NCBI RefSeq assembly: GCF_003202695.1
Contig: NZ_QGLL01000009.1
Coordinates: forward strand, 62,001 to 126,000
Direction: 5' to 3'
DNA length: 64,000 nucleotides
From: Bifidobacterium asteroides
GTDB lineage: Bacteria; Actinomycetota; Actinomycetes; Actinomycetales; Bifidobacteriaceae
Of the stretch, positions 44,026 through 54,900 are shown one piece after another; the first letter of the stretch is position 1, and each line of letters opens with the position of its first letter. The notes under the pieces were generated by a model. The model had not been told where the DNA came from and did no database searches. It was given only the letters and a program-made list of their open reading frames with translations. Both the position numbers and the translations under genes were made by a program.

Positions 44026-44794
44026 TCAGCCTGCGATTGGCCCGGACTCTCCCCCACGCAGTCGTCCGAGGCTACGCTCCACAGACCGTTTATCCTGCTG
44101 CCAGGAGCCGTGGATGATCGAGACCTCCTGGTACCGCTGCAGCTCGTGCATGACCATGATGCTGTGGACGCCGTTGCGGGTCACCAGCTCTGACGAGGTG
44201 AGGGCGAAACGCTCGCCCTGCCACATGAGCGTCCGCGAGCGCGCTGCGCAGGCGGATGTAGGCGTTCAGGGCGGTCTTGCTGCTACGGTCCCGCATGATC
44301 TTGTTGCCCATCTCCCTGACGCGCCAGGGCACGAGGTCTTCGAGTTGCACGCTGCCGATGACGGCAATGATGTTCCTGCAGTCGCTCCGGCAAGTTTCGT
44401 AGACGCGGGTCTTTACCATGGGTCGCTTGTACCCGTTGAGCCATCGGCCGAGCCGGTCGCGCAGCAGCGGCGATTTGCAGGTCTTGATCTTTCCTGTCCG
44501 CTGGTATTCGGCCAGCGCGTCCTCGAATTTCTCCCGCGCCTTGCTCCTGATCCGGTCGCTTTTGTCGAACCTGCGGCGCTTGCCGGTGGCTGGGTCGAGG
44601 GCAGTTCGCGGCACAATGCCAGCAGCCTTTCCCGTCCTGTTACGACCGTTATACCTATGCGGTGCCTGGCAGGCCTTGTCGCTGTAGTCTTCCGAGCACC
44701 TCCGTGTGTACCCTATCGCGTACCCATTTAGCCCGTAAAGTGCCGGATACTGGGGAAAATCTCGCTCAGTCAGGCCCGATCCTGACCGCTCCAA
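44026..44794 (-). pseudogene. Tyrosine recombinase (integrase) remnant
   Basis: From a TTG at 44794, ~190 residues match the N-terminal arm-binding and core-binding parts of tyrosine integrases (ARxKFEDALAEYQRTGKI, then DLVPWRVREMGNKIM, KTALNAYIRLRSALADAHVAG). The frame then turns into unrelated sequence; a second frame (44026-44226) continues with a piece of catalytic-domain-like sequence (HELQRYQEVSIIHG). The catalytic Arg-His-Arg-Tyr domain is not complete. It stands beside the tRNA-Gly gene, the usual place for the integrase of a tRNA-targeting element. Confidence 0.75.
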
Positions 44795-44840
44795 ATTGGT
44801 AGGGAACCCGCTAAGAATGACGGGATATCAACGATAATCG

Positions 44841-44914
44841 TGGAGCGGGCGACGGGAATCGAACCCGCGTAATCAGTTTGGAAGACTGAGGCTCTACCAT
44901 TGAGCTACGCCCGC
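44841..44914 (-). tRNA. tRNA-Gly (anticodon TCC)
   Basis: 74 nt including an encoded CCA. The acceptor stem GCGGGCG pairs with CGCCCGC. The anticodon stem TCAGT/ACTGA surrounds the loop CTTCCAA with anticodon TCC. The T-arm GTTCGATTC is standard. It forms the right boundary of the remnant element. Confidence 0.96.
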
Positions 44915-45480
44915 AAAGCCGTCGGCTCGGTACAGAGCATAGCACATAGGCCAGCCGAAACATGCAGCAAATTGATCATTGCGCGGTTTCATTCAGCAAT
45001 AAACCTATGCAGACATCACTGGGCAGAACCTTGGCGCGACACGGAAACCCACGCTGATTGGCCCTTCCCACAAACTGACTTTGAAGGTCGGTACAGAAAT
45101 CCTGGCCGCCCGCCGACCAGGCCCGACCCGGGCAGTTCATTCACCTTAAATAAGGAATCGTGCCGTCACCAGCATCGATTCGATGAGTATTTATGGATTC
45201 ACCCCCAAGCACACGCCGGTTATGACGACAGTCGCCAGCCGCTGGACCCTCGATTCGATTGCCTGAACTGACGATATCAACATCCAGTACATGTTCCAGC
45301 CTGTAAGAGTCACGCCCACAGCAGAAGAGGAAAAGTACCGGCGTGGCTATGGCGTTCAGGCTTCTTGCCATGGGTATTATTGCAGCAAAACGCAGCCGCA
45401 GGATTTTCATAAGAGCGGCCACTGATACTTAGCGCGAGTAAGAGGCCGGACCACTCCCGCAAGATAAGTCCGGCCATTCG
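44915..45480. other. Gene-poor stretch between tRNA-Gly and the paired hairpins
   Basis: No convincing protein gene. A 93-codon minus frame (45141-45422) lacks a ribosome-binding site. A hairpin with an 8-bp stem GGCCGGAC / GTCCGGCC (45444-45451 with 45468-45475) precedes the terminator described next. The plus-strand transcript that would end there is unidentified. Confidence 0.4.
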
Positions 45481-45530
45481 GGTGGCCCAGCAATAACCCC
45501 AAGTAAAACCTGGGCCACCTATTTATTTTT
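45481..45530 (+). terminator. Intrinsic terminator on the plus strand, gene unknown
   Basis: A 10-bp stem GGTGGCCCAG (45481-45490) / CTGGGCCACC (45510-45519) is followed by TATTTATTTTTATA. No plus-strand gene ends just upstream, so it may serve an unannotated RNA or be a leftover. 45531-45801 holds nothing I recognise. Confidence 0.6.
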
Positions 45531-45801
45531 ATACCATTTTGTTAACAGGGTCCAATCACAGTCAGAATGTAAGAACCGCCTGCCCCTCAAGCAGCACTGA
45601 AGCAACCCCATTTACAGACAGCAGACAAAACCCTAATGCGCAGCACGTTTTCATCGCTCCGATGCCGATATAGCTCATATGCCTGTAAGGAACCCTCTAC
45701 GCATAGGTCATAGGGCACGGCAAAGGCTAATCATAGCCAAGCCCGTCGTACCTAGGGACACAACAAAAGGAAGATAAGCCGCTAAGAGCCCCAGCAAAGA
45801 A

Positions 45802-45827
45802 GGAGGTGAGCCATCTGGCCCACCTCC
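45802..45827 (-). terminator. Intrinsic terminator of fas
   Basis: An 11-bp stem with one mismatch (GGAGGTGaGCC / GGCcCACCTCC) and a 4-base loop. On the minus strand it is followed by TTCTTT. It lies ~85 bp after the fas stop. Confidence 0.7.
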
Positions 45828-45912
45828 CCCCTGATCAGTGCGGTGATTGAACTCTCACCGATTTCCCATTCCCCACTGCGGAGGACGGAGAATTGACCAA
45901 TTCAGGATGCTC

Positions 45913-48900
45913 TCAGCTCCGGTCATAGTAGCCGTCAGCACCCAGACGGGCCTGGGGATCCAACAGCATGGCCTTCTCGACCTCATGACCCACATACCCG
46001 TGGCCGTCCTCATGGAAGCGACGATTGTCGATGGGCTCGTAGAGCGGGGCCCGACCCATGCGACCCTCCTCCAGACGGCGCTGACCGGCAGCCAGACGGT
46101 CATTAGCACGGCGACGCCACTCGTCCAGAGCCTCTTGGCCGGAAGTCTTGAGCACAGCCGCTTCAAAGGCTCCAGGGCTGACGATGACCCCGATGCCGGA
46201 GACATGGCCGAAGCCCAGAGAGGTGACCAGTCCGGCCTTGACCCTGCCCACCTTCAGAGGCTGCTCCAGCCAGACCAGATGATCGTCGCGTCTTAAGACC
46301 GGATCCACGCAGTCCAGGGAAGCATTGGCCGGGATGACTCCGGACCGGAAGAGCTGGGTGAGCCCGTTGATCTGGAAGATGCAGGCGCCGCCCTTGGCAT
46401 GGCCGGTCAGGCTCTTCTGGGAGATGACGTAGAGCGGGTTGCCGTCCGTCCGACCGATGGCGCGAGCCAGGGTGTTATGCAGCTCGGACTCGTTGGGATC
46501 GTTGGCGTTGGTGGAGGTGTCATGCTTGGAGACCACGGCGATGTCGTCGGGGTCCACGCCCAGCTTGGCCAGCGAGCGCACCAGATCCGAGTCCCTGCCG
46601 CCCATGCCGGCGGCCAGAGCACCCAGCCCAGGAGCTGGGATGGAGGTGTGAGCACCGTCCGCGAAGGAGTGGATGTACCCGACCACGCCAGCCACTGGCA
46701 GACCCATGCGCAGGGCGATGTCGCCACGGGTCAGCAGGATGGTCCCGCCGCCCTGGGACTCCAGGAAGCCCCCGCGCCGACGGTCGTTGGCCCGGGAGAA
46801 GAACCGGGGCTGGATGCCCTTGGCGTACATCTCGGCGGAATCGGCGGTGGCATTCATGTTGCCGAAGCCGATGACCGACTCCACGCCGATGTCGTCAATG
46901 GCGCCTGTGACCACGAAGTCCGCCTTGCCCAGGGCGATCTTGTCAGCGCCCTCCTCCAGGGAAACAGCAGCCGTAGCGCAGGCCGAGACCGGTTGGACCA
47001 TGTTGCCGTATCCGCCGATGTAGGACTGCATGACATGTGCGGCCACCACATTGGGCAGAGCCTCCTGGAGGATGTCCGTGGGGATTTCCTTGCCCAGGAA
47101 GCGGTCCAGGTAGAGCTTGCGCATGGAGGCCATGCCGCCGAAGCCGGTCCCCTGGGTGGAGGCCACCTTGGAGGGGTGCACGGCCTGGAGGATCTCCACC
47201 GGGGTGAATCCGGCCGAAAGGTAGGCATCCACGGTGGTCACGATGTTCCAGAGGGCGATCTGATCCACGTCCCCGACCATGGAGGCTGGAATGCCCCACT
47301 TGACCGGGTCGAAGCCCTTGGGGAACTGGCCGCCTACGGTCCTGGACATGGTAGCCCGGCGCGGCACGCGGATACGAGAGCCGGGCCGACGGGTGACCGT
47401 CCACTCGCCGGACTGGTCATCCCGGGCGACGCTGGTGTGGTCCGGATCCTGAGCCACGTACTCCTCGGCCATATCCCTGGTAGGCACCGAGAAGGCCACG
47501 TCGTGATCCAGGAAGACGTCGACCTCCTCTTCGTTGGTGCCCTGGCGGTAGTCGGAGCCCATGCCGTCGTCGAAGGGACGAATGCCGGAGCGGGCCACCA
47601 CCTGGTCGTGGTAGCGCTCGGCGATGTCCTGCTCGGGCACCAGCTCGCCGTCGGTGTCGTACCAGCCCGGCTTGGGGCTGTCCTGCCATTCGACCAGACC
47701 CATGTTCCAGGCCAGTTCGAGGACGGCGGCGGCGCTCAGGTCTACCTGACCATCCGAGTGGATGCCCATCTCGGCCTCGAAGCGTGTGCGGCCGGAACCC
47801 CAAGGGCCCATCTCGCCGATGGAGACGATGACGATCTGATCCTCGGGTCTGGCGGTCACGTCCTGCCAATCCTGCATATCCACCGGTGCCTGGGCAGGCA
47901 CCTGGGGAGTGGGCAGAGCCTTGATGATCCGGCCTGGATCCCTGCCGGCAGCTTCGGACGCGTCCCCGGTCTGCTCCGGCGGAGCCGGTATCGACGAATC
48001 GTCAGTCCGGGCGGCCTCGGCCTTCAGGGCCTTGAGGTCCAGCGGGCTGGAGCCCAGGCCGCCGGTCAGATCAGCCCGGAGCGGGGCCTGGAGAGCCTGC
48101 TGACGAGCCTGAACGGTGCACAGCTCCAGCAGGGAATCGGCCATCTGCTCAGTGGAGTAGGTGTGGATGCCGTGGCGCTCCACCACCCGGACCAGCGGAT
48201 CGTTGCCGCCCATGAGCCCGGTGCCCCGGACCCAGCCGATAAGCGGATGGGCGAAGGTGACCCGGCCGGACCAGTCCTGCTCGGGGCGGGAACGGTTGAC
48301 GATGGCATCCAGGGCGGCCTTGACCTCCCCGTATGCCCCATCGCCCCCGAACATGCCGCGGTTGGGCGATCCAGGCAGGACCACATGCAGACGGTGATCC
48401 ACGTCAGTGTCTGCCCCGATGCCGGCAAACCCGGCGATCTGGCGTTCCAGGCTCCAGAGCATGAGCCGGGCCTGGGACTCGAAGAGCCGACCCGAGTCGG
48501 CCATGGTCCCGTGCATGGCGGGGGCTGCGAAGGGCAGCAGGAGGGTGGGCTCGTAGGCTGGTTTGAGCACGGTGGTCGTAGCTCCCGTGGTCTTGCGCTG
48601 CTCATTGCCGACCCAGTTGACCAGGGCATCCACATCCCGGTAGCTGGACAGGTTGGCGGACACGATCCAGAGACGGGCGCCGCCCACGGCATGGCGGCGG
48701 TAGAGGTCGCGGGCCCAGATGACGGTCTTCGGCTTCAGGGAGTGGCAGACGGCGATGACCGTCGCTCCTCCCTCCAGCAGGCCGGCGGTCACAGATCCCG
48801 CGATGGACTTGGGAGCCACGCCGGTGACCACGGCCACGTCCTTGGCAAATCGCGTGGCGGTCTGGTCCAAGTCGGCAGGAGTCATGGCCTGGTCGGCGAT

Positions 48901-51900
48901 GCCGCTGAAGACTCGGGCCAGATCCTGCTCACCGCGTTTGCGCGCCTGCTCGGCGTACCAGAAGGCCTGATCGCGCACCTCGCGTCCGGCTCCGACGAAG
49001 CTCAGGCGGCTGCGATCATCATCGTGCTCGTGGTAGATGTGAGCCAGATCCTCGCGAGCGCTGGCCCAGCGATCGTCGAAGAGGACGGCGCGTGAGGCCT
49101 CGAACCGTGGCGCCACCTGATCGGGCCAATCGCTGCCCAGCTCGGCATCGACAGCGGCCACGACGGCCGCGTCCTCATTCTCGCCAGGCTGGACGGCCGG
49201 CGGTTCAAGCCCCAGCTTGTCAAGCAGGAAACGGGCAGTGGAGGCCAGCACGCCGTCAGAACCGGTCACCTTGGCTGCGAAGGCATCCAGGGCGGCGGAG
49301 TCAACCACGGCACCGCCAGCGGCACCGCCTGCAGAGGGCATGGAGACCGTGACGCCATGTCGCTGGGCCACCTGCTGAACGGCCTGGTCGATCAGAGCAT
49401 TGGCAGCGGCCGCAGTGGAGACTGCCTCGGTGGGCAGGAGCGCCAGGTCGCCGCCACGCGAGGAGGCGCCCTCGCGGGTGTCCAGGACCAGACTGGCAAC
49501 GGTGGCCGAGACCCAGCCAGAACCCAGCTGCCAGACGTCGGAGACCCGCTGCTCAACCTGCTGCAGCTTGAGGCCGGAGGGGCCGAAGAGGTCGCGGATG
49601 CGCTCACGCACGATGTCGGAGAGCACCGGGCCGAAGGGCCGATAGTTCGGGGCCACCTTGTTCACCAAGGCACTCAGGTCGGTCATGCTGGCCTCGGCTG
49701 CGCCGTCCACGCTGGCCACGCCAAGCTCGGAGCTGATGTCCATCAGCAGCTGGTTGCGTCTGGAGGAGACGCCATTGGTCAGCGTGTCGGTGGTATCGGT
49801 CTGCCCGATCTGCTCGGGACGGATCTTGGTGGCGTAGGCCAGCAGGACGGCGATGGCGTCCGAGGCCTTGAAAGGCAGGTCGGCTACATCGGCAGCCGAT
49901 GGACCGCCGGTCGCCGGAGCCGGAGCCGGAACCGAGTCGTCGGCTGCTGCAGGGGCAGAAGCCGGAGCCGGAGCCGGATCTGGTACGGGGGCTGCCGCGG
50001 CAGTCTGAGCTGAATCGCGGCTGGAGTCCTGGACCAGAGCTGCGGGCTCCTCCACCGGGGCCATGGGATCGGTGTCGGTCAGATAGACCCGGCTCTCATC
50101 CCTGCCCAGGTTGTAAACGTTCACGTGACGCTCGCGGAAGTCAGGCAGTTTCAGGGTCTTGGTGCCCAGATTGGCCAGAGTGGGCGAATGGCCCAGCCCT
50201 ACCTCGATCAGCTGCTCCACGCCCAGGCCGCCCTGTTCGGGAGCGTCGAACATGATCGCCTGGGTCTCGATCCAGCGCACAGGAGAGGCGAACTGCCAGG
50301 AGAGCAGCTCGGTCAGCAGCAGACGGCCCAGCTTCTGATCGTCGGCCGCATACTGGTCCCAGACCTGAGGATCGTCCAGAGCCTGCTTGATGCGCTCGGA
50401 AGGAACCACCTCCAGGATGGAGGCGGCGAACTCCTTGCTCATCTGGAAGGGCCGCGCAACCAGGTTGGGAATGTAGCGGCCCTCTAGGCGGGAGTAGTCG
50501 ATGTGCGCGGGCAGCAGGGCATCCAAGGTATCGCGGAACTCGGGCACCCCCTTGCGCAGCAGAGTGGAGTGGAAGGGCACGTCAATGCCGGGCACGTACA
50601 TGAAGGCCGGCTTGCCGCCCGCCTCCTTGGCCCGACGGTTGGCGTCGGCTCGCAGATACTCCAGACCGGCGATGGTCCCGGCCACGGCGTATTGCTGGCC
50701 AGCCAGGTTATAGTTGACGATCTCCAGGAATTCGCCGCACTCCTTGGACACGGACTCCACGTACTGCTTGACGCCGGAATCGCCCACGCCGAACTGGTTG
50801 GGGCGAAGAGCGCCCATCCGGTAGTTGCTGCGCCCCTGCTCATCACGTTCGATCAGGGAGTGCATGGTGGACCCGCGATGGAAGACCAGCTCCAGAACCG
50901 TCTCCAGGGACATGACCCCGGCAAAGGAGCTCAGGGCGTTGTACTCGCCCAGGGAGTGCCCGGCAAAGTAGGCGGGCCAGATGTCCATGCCGGACTCGCG
51001 CAGGCGGGCGGTCTGGGCGAAGGCTACGGTGGCCAGCGCCACCTGAGTGAACTGGGTCAGGTTGAGCAGACCCTCCGGATGATGGTAGGTGACCCCTTTG
51101 GCGGTCAGGGTGTGCGGGTTGTCACGCACCACGGCCAGGATGGAGAACCCCAGCTTGCTGCGTGTCAGGGCGTCGGCCCGTTCCCAGGTCTCGCGGGCGG
51201 CCGGCGACTTGGACCGCTCGTCCAGGACCATGCCTTGCTGCTGAATCCCCTGACCGGGATAAACGTAGGCGGTCCTGGGGGCGCGGGCGATTGCCGTGCC
51301 GCGGGAGACCAGCTGGCCGTCGATCCTGCAGGTGACCTCCAGGACCAGCCCCCCGTGGCGGACCTTGCCCACGCGCTCCAGGCTGATCTCCACCTTGTCG
51401 CCCAGCTGGACCATGCCATACATGTTGTAGGTCCATCCGGCGATCTCGTAGTGGACGCCCTGCTCGTCAGTGGCCTGAGCCGCATATTGCGCGGTGGCAG
51501 ACAGCCACATGCCATGCACCAGCGGTGCAGACAAGCCGGAGACCGCCGCTCCTCGCTTGGAGGTGTGGATGGGATTGAAGTCCCCGGAGGTGCGGGCGAA
51601 GGCGGTCATGTCCTTGGGGGCGGTGACGGTGACGCGACGCAGCAGCCTGCGGGGTGTGTCCACCGTGTCGGCGCGGATGCCGCCGTACTCGGGGGCCTCC
51701 AGAGGCAGCTGATCGCTGTAGGCGCGGCCACGGATAGCGAAACGCTCGACTTCGCGAGCCAGCACGGTCCCGTCCTGGGCGGAGTGGACCACGTGGATGG
51801 TCACCACCCGGCCGGAGGCTGACTCCTGATAAGGTTCGGCCCAGCTGGTTAGTTCGATCCGCTGGCCGGTATGCTTCAGCAAGCGTTCCTCGCTGACCTC

Positions 51901-54900
51901 CAGCTCGATCAGGTGGTCCAGATGGACCGCGTTGAGCAGTCCCTCGATGATGGGGAAGCCATCCACATAGACGGATCCCAAGGCTGCGTAGATGGCAGGC
52001 CAGGCCGGACCCACCAAGGCGTCAGGGGCGAAGCCGGAAGGAATCAACGCATCGGGCAGGGCGCCTCCGGTGGCCGCCTCATGGTCGAAGCCCAGGTTGG
52101 CCGCCAGAGTGTAGCTGGTGCGGGCCAGGCCGAAGGGATGGTCAGGGTCGTCATCGTCCTTTTCGATGACAGGCATGGCCTCCAGCTTGTCGCCGGTGAT
52201 GGAGGTGTTGCCGATGCCGGCTGTATCGGCCAGCATGGCGTAGACATCCTTGGGCAGGCGGCTGCGGTCGACCACCGGGAAGAGACCGACCTGGTCGCTC
52301 TTGAGGGTCAGCGGCACGACGATGTCGCGCACCGCATGCCGGTCCAGGCCGCCATCAGGGTCATCGTCCCAGTAGGTGTCCAGGTGGATGTCCAGATCGT
52401 AGTGCTCGCCCTGATCGTCATAACCGGTGGCAGTGATGGTGTAGTTGGGGTCGTCCAGGGCTGTCCCGTAGGCCGGATTGGCCATCAGATGGCCTACCCA
52501 GGAGAGGTTGGGGCTGCGGCGGATGAACTCCTGCGCATCAGAGGCGCCCGCCAGTTGGCTGTAGGCCTTGACGGGACCGCTGCACAGATCGCGTACCCGG
52601 TCTATGGCCGCCTGCTCGAACCGTCCCAGAATGGAGGCCACCGGCTCGTCCACCGTGGTGATGCCAGCCACGGAGATGGGTCCAGGGATGGCCCTGACCG
52701 AGTCGGCACCGTAACGAGGATCCTCTGACTGCCAGAGCTGATCCTGACCCCACCAGCGCAGCAGATCATTGTCGATGACCGGCACGAAGGGCATGGGCTT
52801 GGGGTACTCGCGCACCAGAACGGGGAACCAGGCCACATCGGTAGGCACCACCTTGAGCTCGGCTGCCTGGGGATAGGCCTCGTGCAGTCGGCGAAGCGCC
52901 TGCTCGGGCTCAGCCACATCCTGCCTGGAGGCGAAGATGGAGTCGAACTCGCCGCTCTGACGCTTGCAGACACGGGCTTCGATGCGCCGCAGCAGGTGCA
53001 GGAAGCGGTCGATGTAGGTGTCGTCGGCCCAGGGGTATGACAGGTCGGCGAAGCGCTCGGCCCAGTCCTGGTAGGTCATGGTCTCCAGATCGCCGAAGTA
53101 GGGCTTGGCGGTCCTGTTCAGGGCCTCGATGATCTCTGCCCGACGGGTCTCCAGCTCCTCCGGGTGCTTCATGACCCGGACCAGCAGACGGCCGCACTCG
53201 GCGGAGGAGTTCTCCATCTCGTAGATGTCGGCGTGCAGATGGCTCAGGCCGGAGCCCACGCCTCCCACAGACTTGCCGCTGGACACCCACTTCTCGCCCA
53301 TGGGAGCGAAAGGATCCGGATCAGGAGTGGAGGAGTCGATGCCGGGAGTGGCCACCAGGGCCCGCTTGATCTCAGGATTGGTGTGGGCCTCCTTGGCGGT
53401 CATGGCAGCCGTGCCGATCATGACGCCGTCCACGGGCATGTCCGGCAGATGATAGGCACGGGACCACTGGCCGCTGATATAGTCGGCCGCCCGCGCAGGG
53501 GTGCCGATGCCGCCACCGGCCACCAGGACGATGTTGGGGCAGGCGCGGACCTCGGCGTAGGTGGTCGAAAGCAGATCGTCCAGGGACTCCCAGGAGTGGT
53601 GGCCTCCAGCAGCGCCGCCCTCGACCTCCATCAGAATGTTGGTGGGGGCGACCTTGCGGGCGATGGCCACGACCTGGCGGATCTGGTCCACCGTACCAGG
53701 TTTGAAGGCCACGTAGGGAAAGCCCTCTTCGTTGAGCTGACGGATCAGGGTCACAGCCTCATCCAGCTCGGGGATGCCGGCAGAGATGACCACACCGTCG
53801 ATGGGAGTGCCCGAGGCGCGCTTCTTGGGCACGATATGCTGGCTGCCGAACTGGAGGTTCCACAGGTAGCGGTCCATGAACATGGCGTTGAACTCGACCG
53901 TGCGGCCCTCCTGCAGCTGGTCCTCCAGCTGGGACACATGGCGGTCGAAGACCTCAGCGGTCACCTGGCCGCCGCCGGCCAGCTCGGCCCAGTAGCCGGC
54001 GTTGGCGGCTGCGGCCACGATCTCGGGCTCCACGGTGGTCGGGGTCATGCCGGCCAGCATGACCGGAGGCTTGCCGGTCAACCGGCTGAAGGCCGTCTCC
54101 ACCCGGGGGCCAGCAGGAGTCTCAAGCAGACGGGGCGCCAGCTTGGACCAGTCCTGTGTCCGGCCCGGATCCTCCTCCATGGTGGACAGCTGCGCGCGCC
54201 GGGCCTGGTTGGAGGCCTCGACCACACCCACGCCGGTGCCCTGGACCAGGTTGTCCACCAGCTTGCCCAGGGTCTCGCCCGGGCCCAGATCCACCAGCCA
54301 GAGGGAGGCAGCATCCTGGTGGTCCATGACCTCGGCGATTCGGCCGGCCCAGTCGGCATGGTTGAGCAGGACCTCCTCGGCCAGAATCCGGGCGCGCTCG
54401 ATGTCCAGACCACAGCGGGAGGCCCAGTCCACACTCAGATCCACGGCCTCCTTCATGAGCGGGGAATGGAAGGGCAGGGTCACATCCAGATACTCCAGAA
54501 CCGGCGAGAAGGCAGTTCCGCCACGGACCTTGTCCTCGCGCAGTTGCCGCTGATGATCGCTCTCCTTGCCTGCCTCGATGGCGAAGGCAGCCAGATCCTC
54601 CGGATAGCCGGACAGGACCAGGTTGCGGTCCGAGTTGGTCACGGCCACGCTGATGGGGCCGCGAGCGCCAGGCACCCGGTCGACCAGGACCTCCACCTGA
54701 TGGCGGGTGGCGCCACGCACCGAAAGCATGGGTGTGGCCTCACCCTGGCGATGGATGCCCAATCGACGGGCCTGACGGGTGCCAGCCGTGCCAATCAGCA
54801 TGGCGGTAGCCAGAATCTGGTCGATGGCGGCCTGGGCGGCCTTCATGGATCCGGCCGACTGGATCTCTTGGACCATGTGAACCCCGATGATGCCCTGGGA

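Larger units (their letters stand above)
42416..44914. mobile_element. Remnant integrative element at tRNA-Gly(TCC)
   Basis: About 2.4 kb bounded by the tRNA-Gly gene and its 49-bp degenerate duplicate. It contains a broken integrase next to the tRNA, an excisionase-like gene and one other small gene. Its G+C-rich genes contrast with the A+T-rich surroundings to the left. The element is too small and too broken to move by itself. The stretches 42465-42955 and 43779-44025 hold no gene I can support. Confidence 0.75.

Noticed and set aside
45141..45422. 93-codon minus-strand frame
   Set aside because: No ribosome-binding site and no homology that I recognise.
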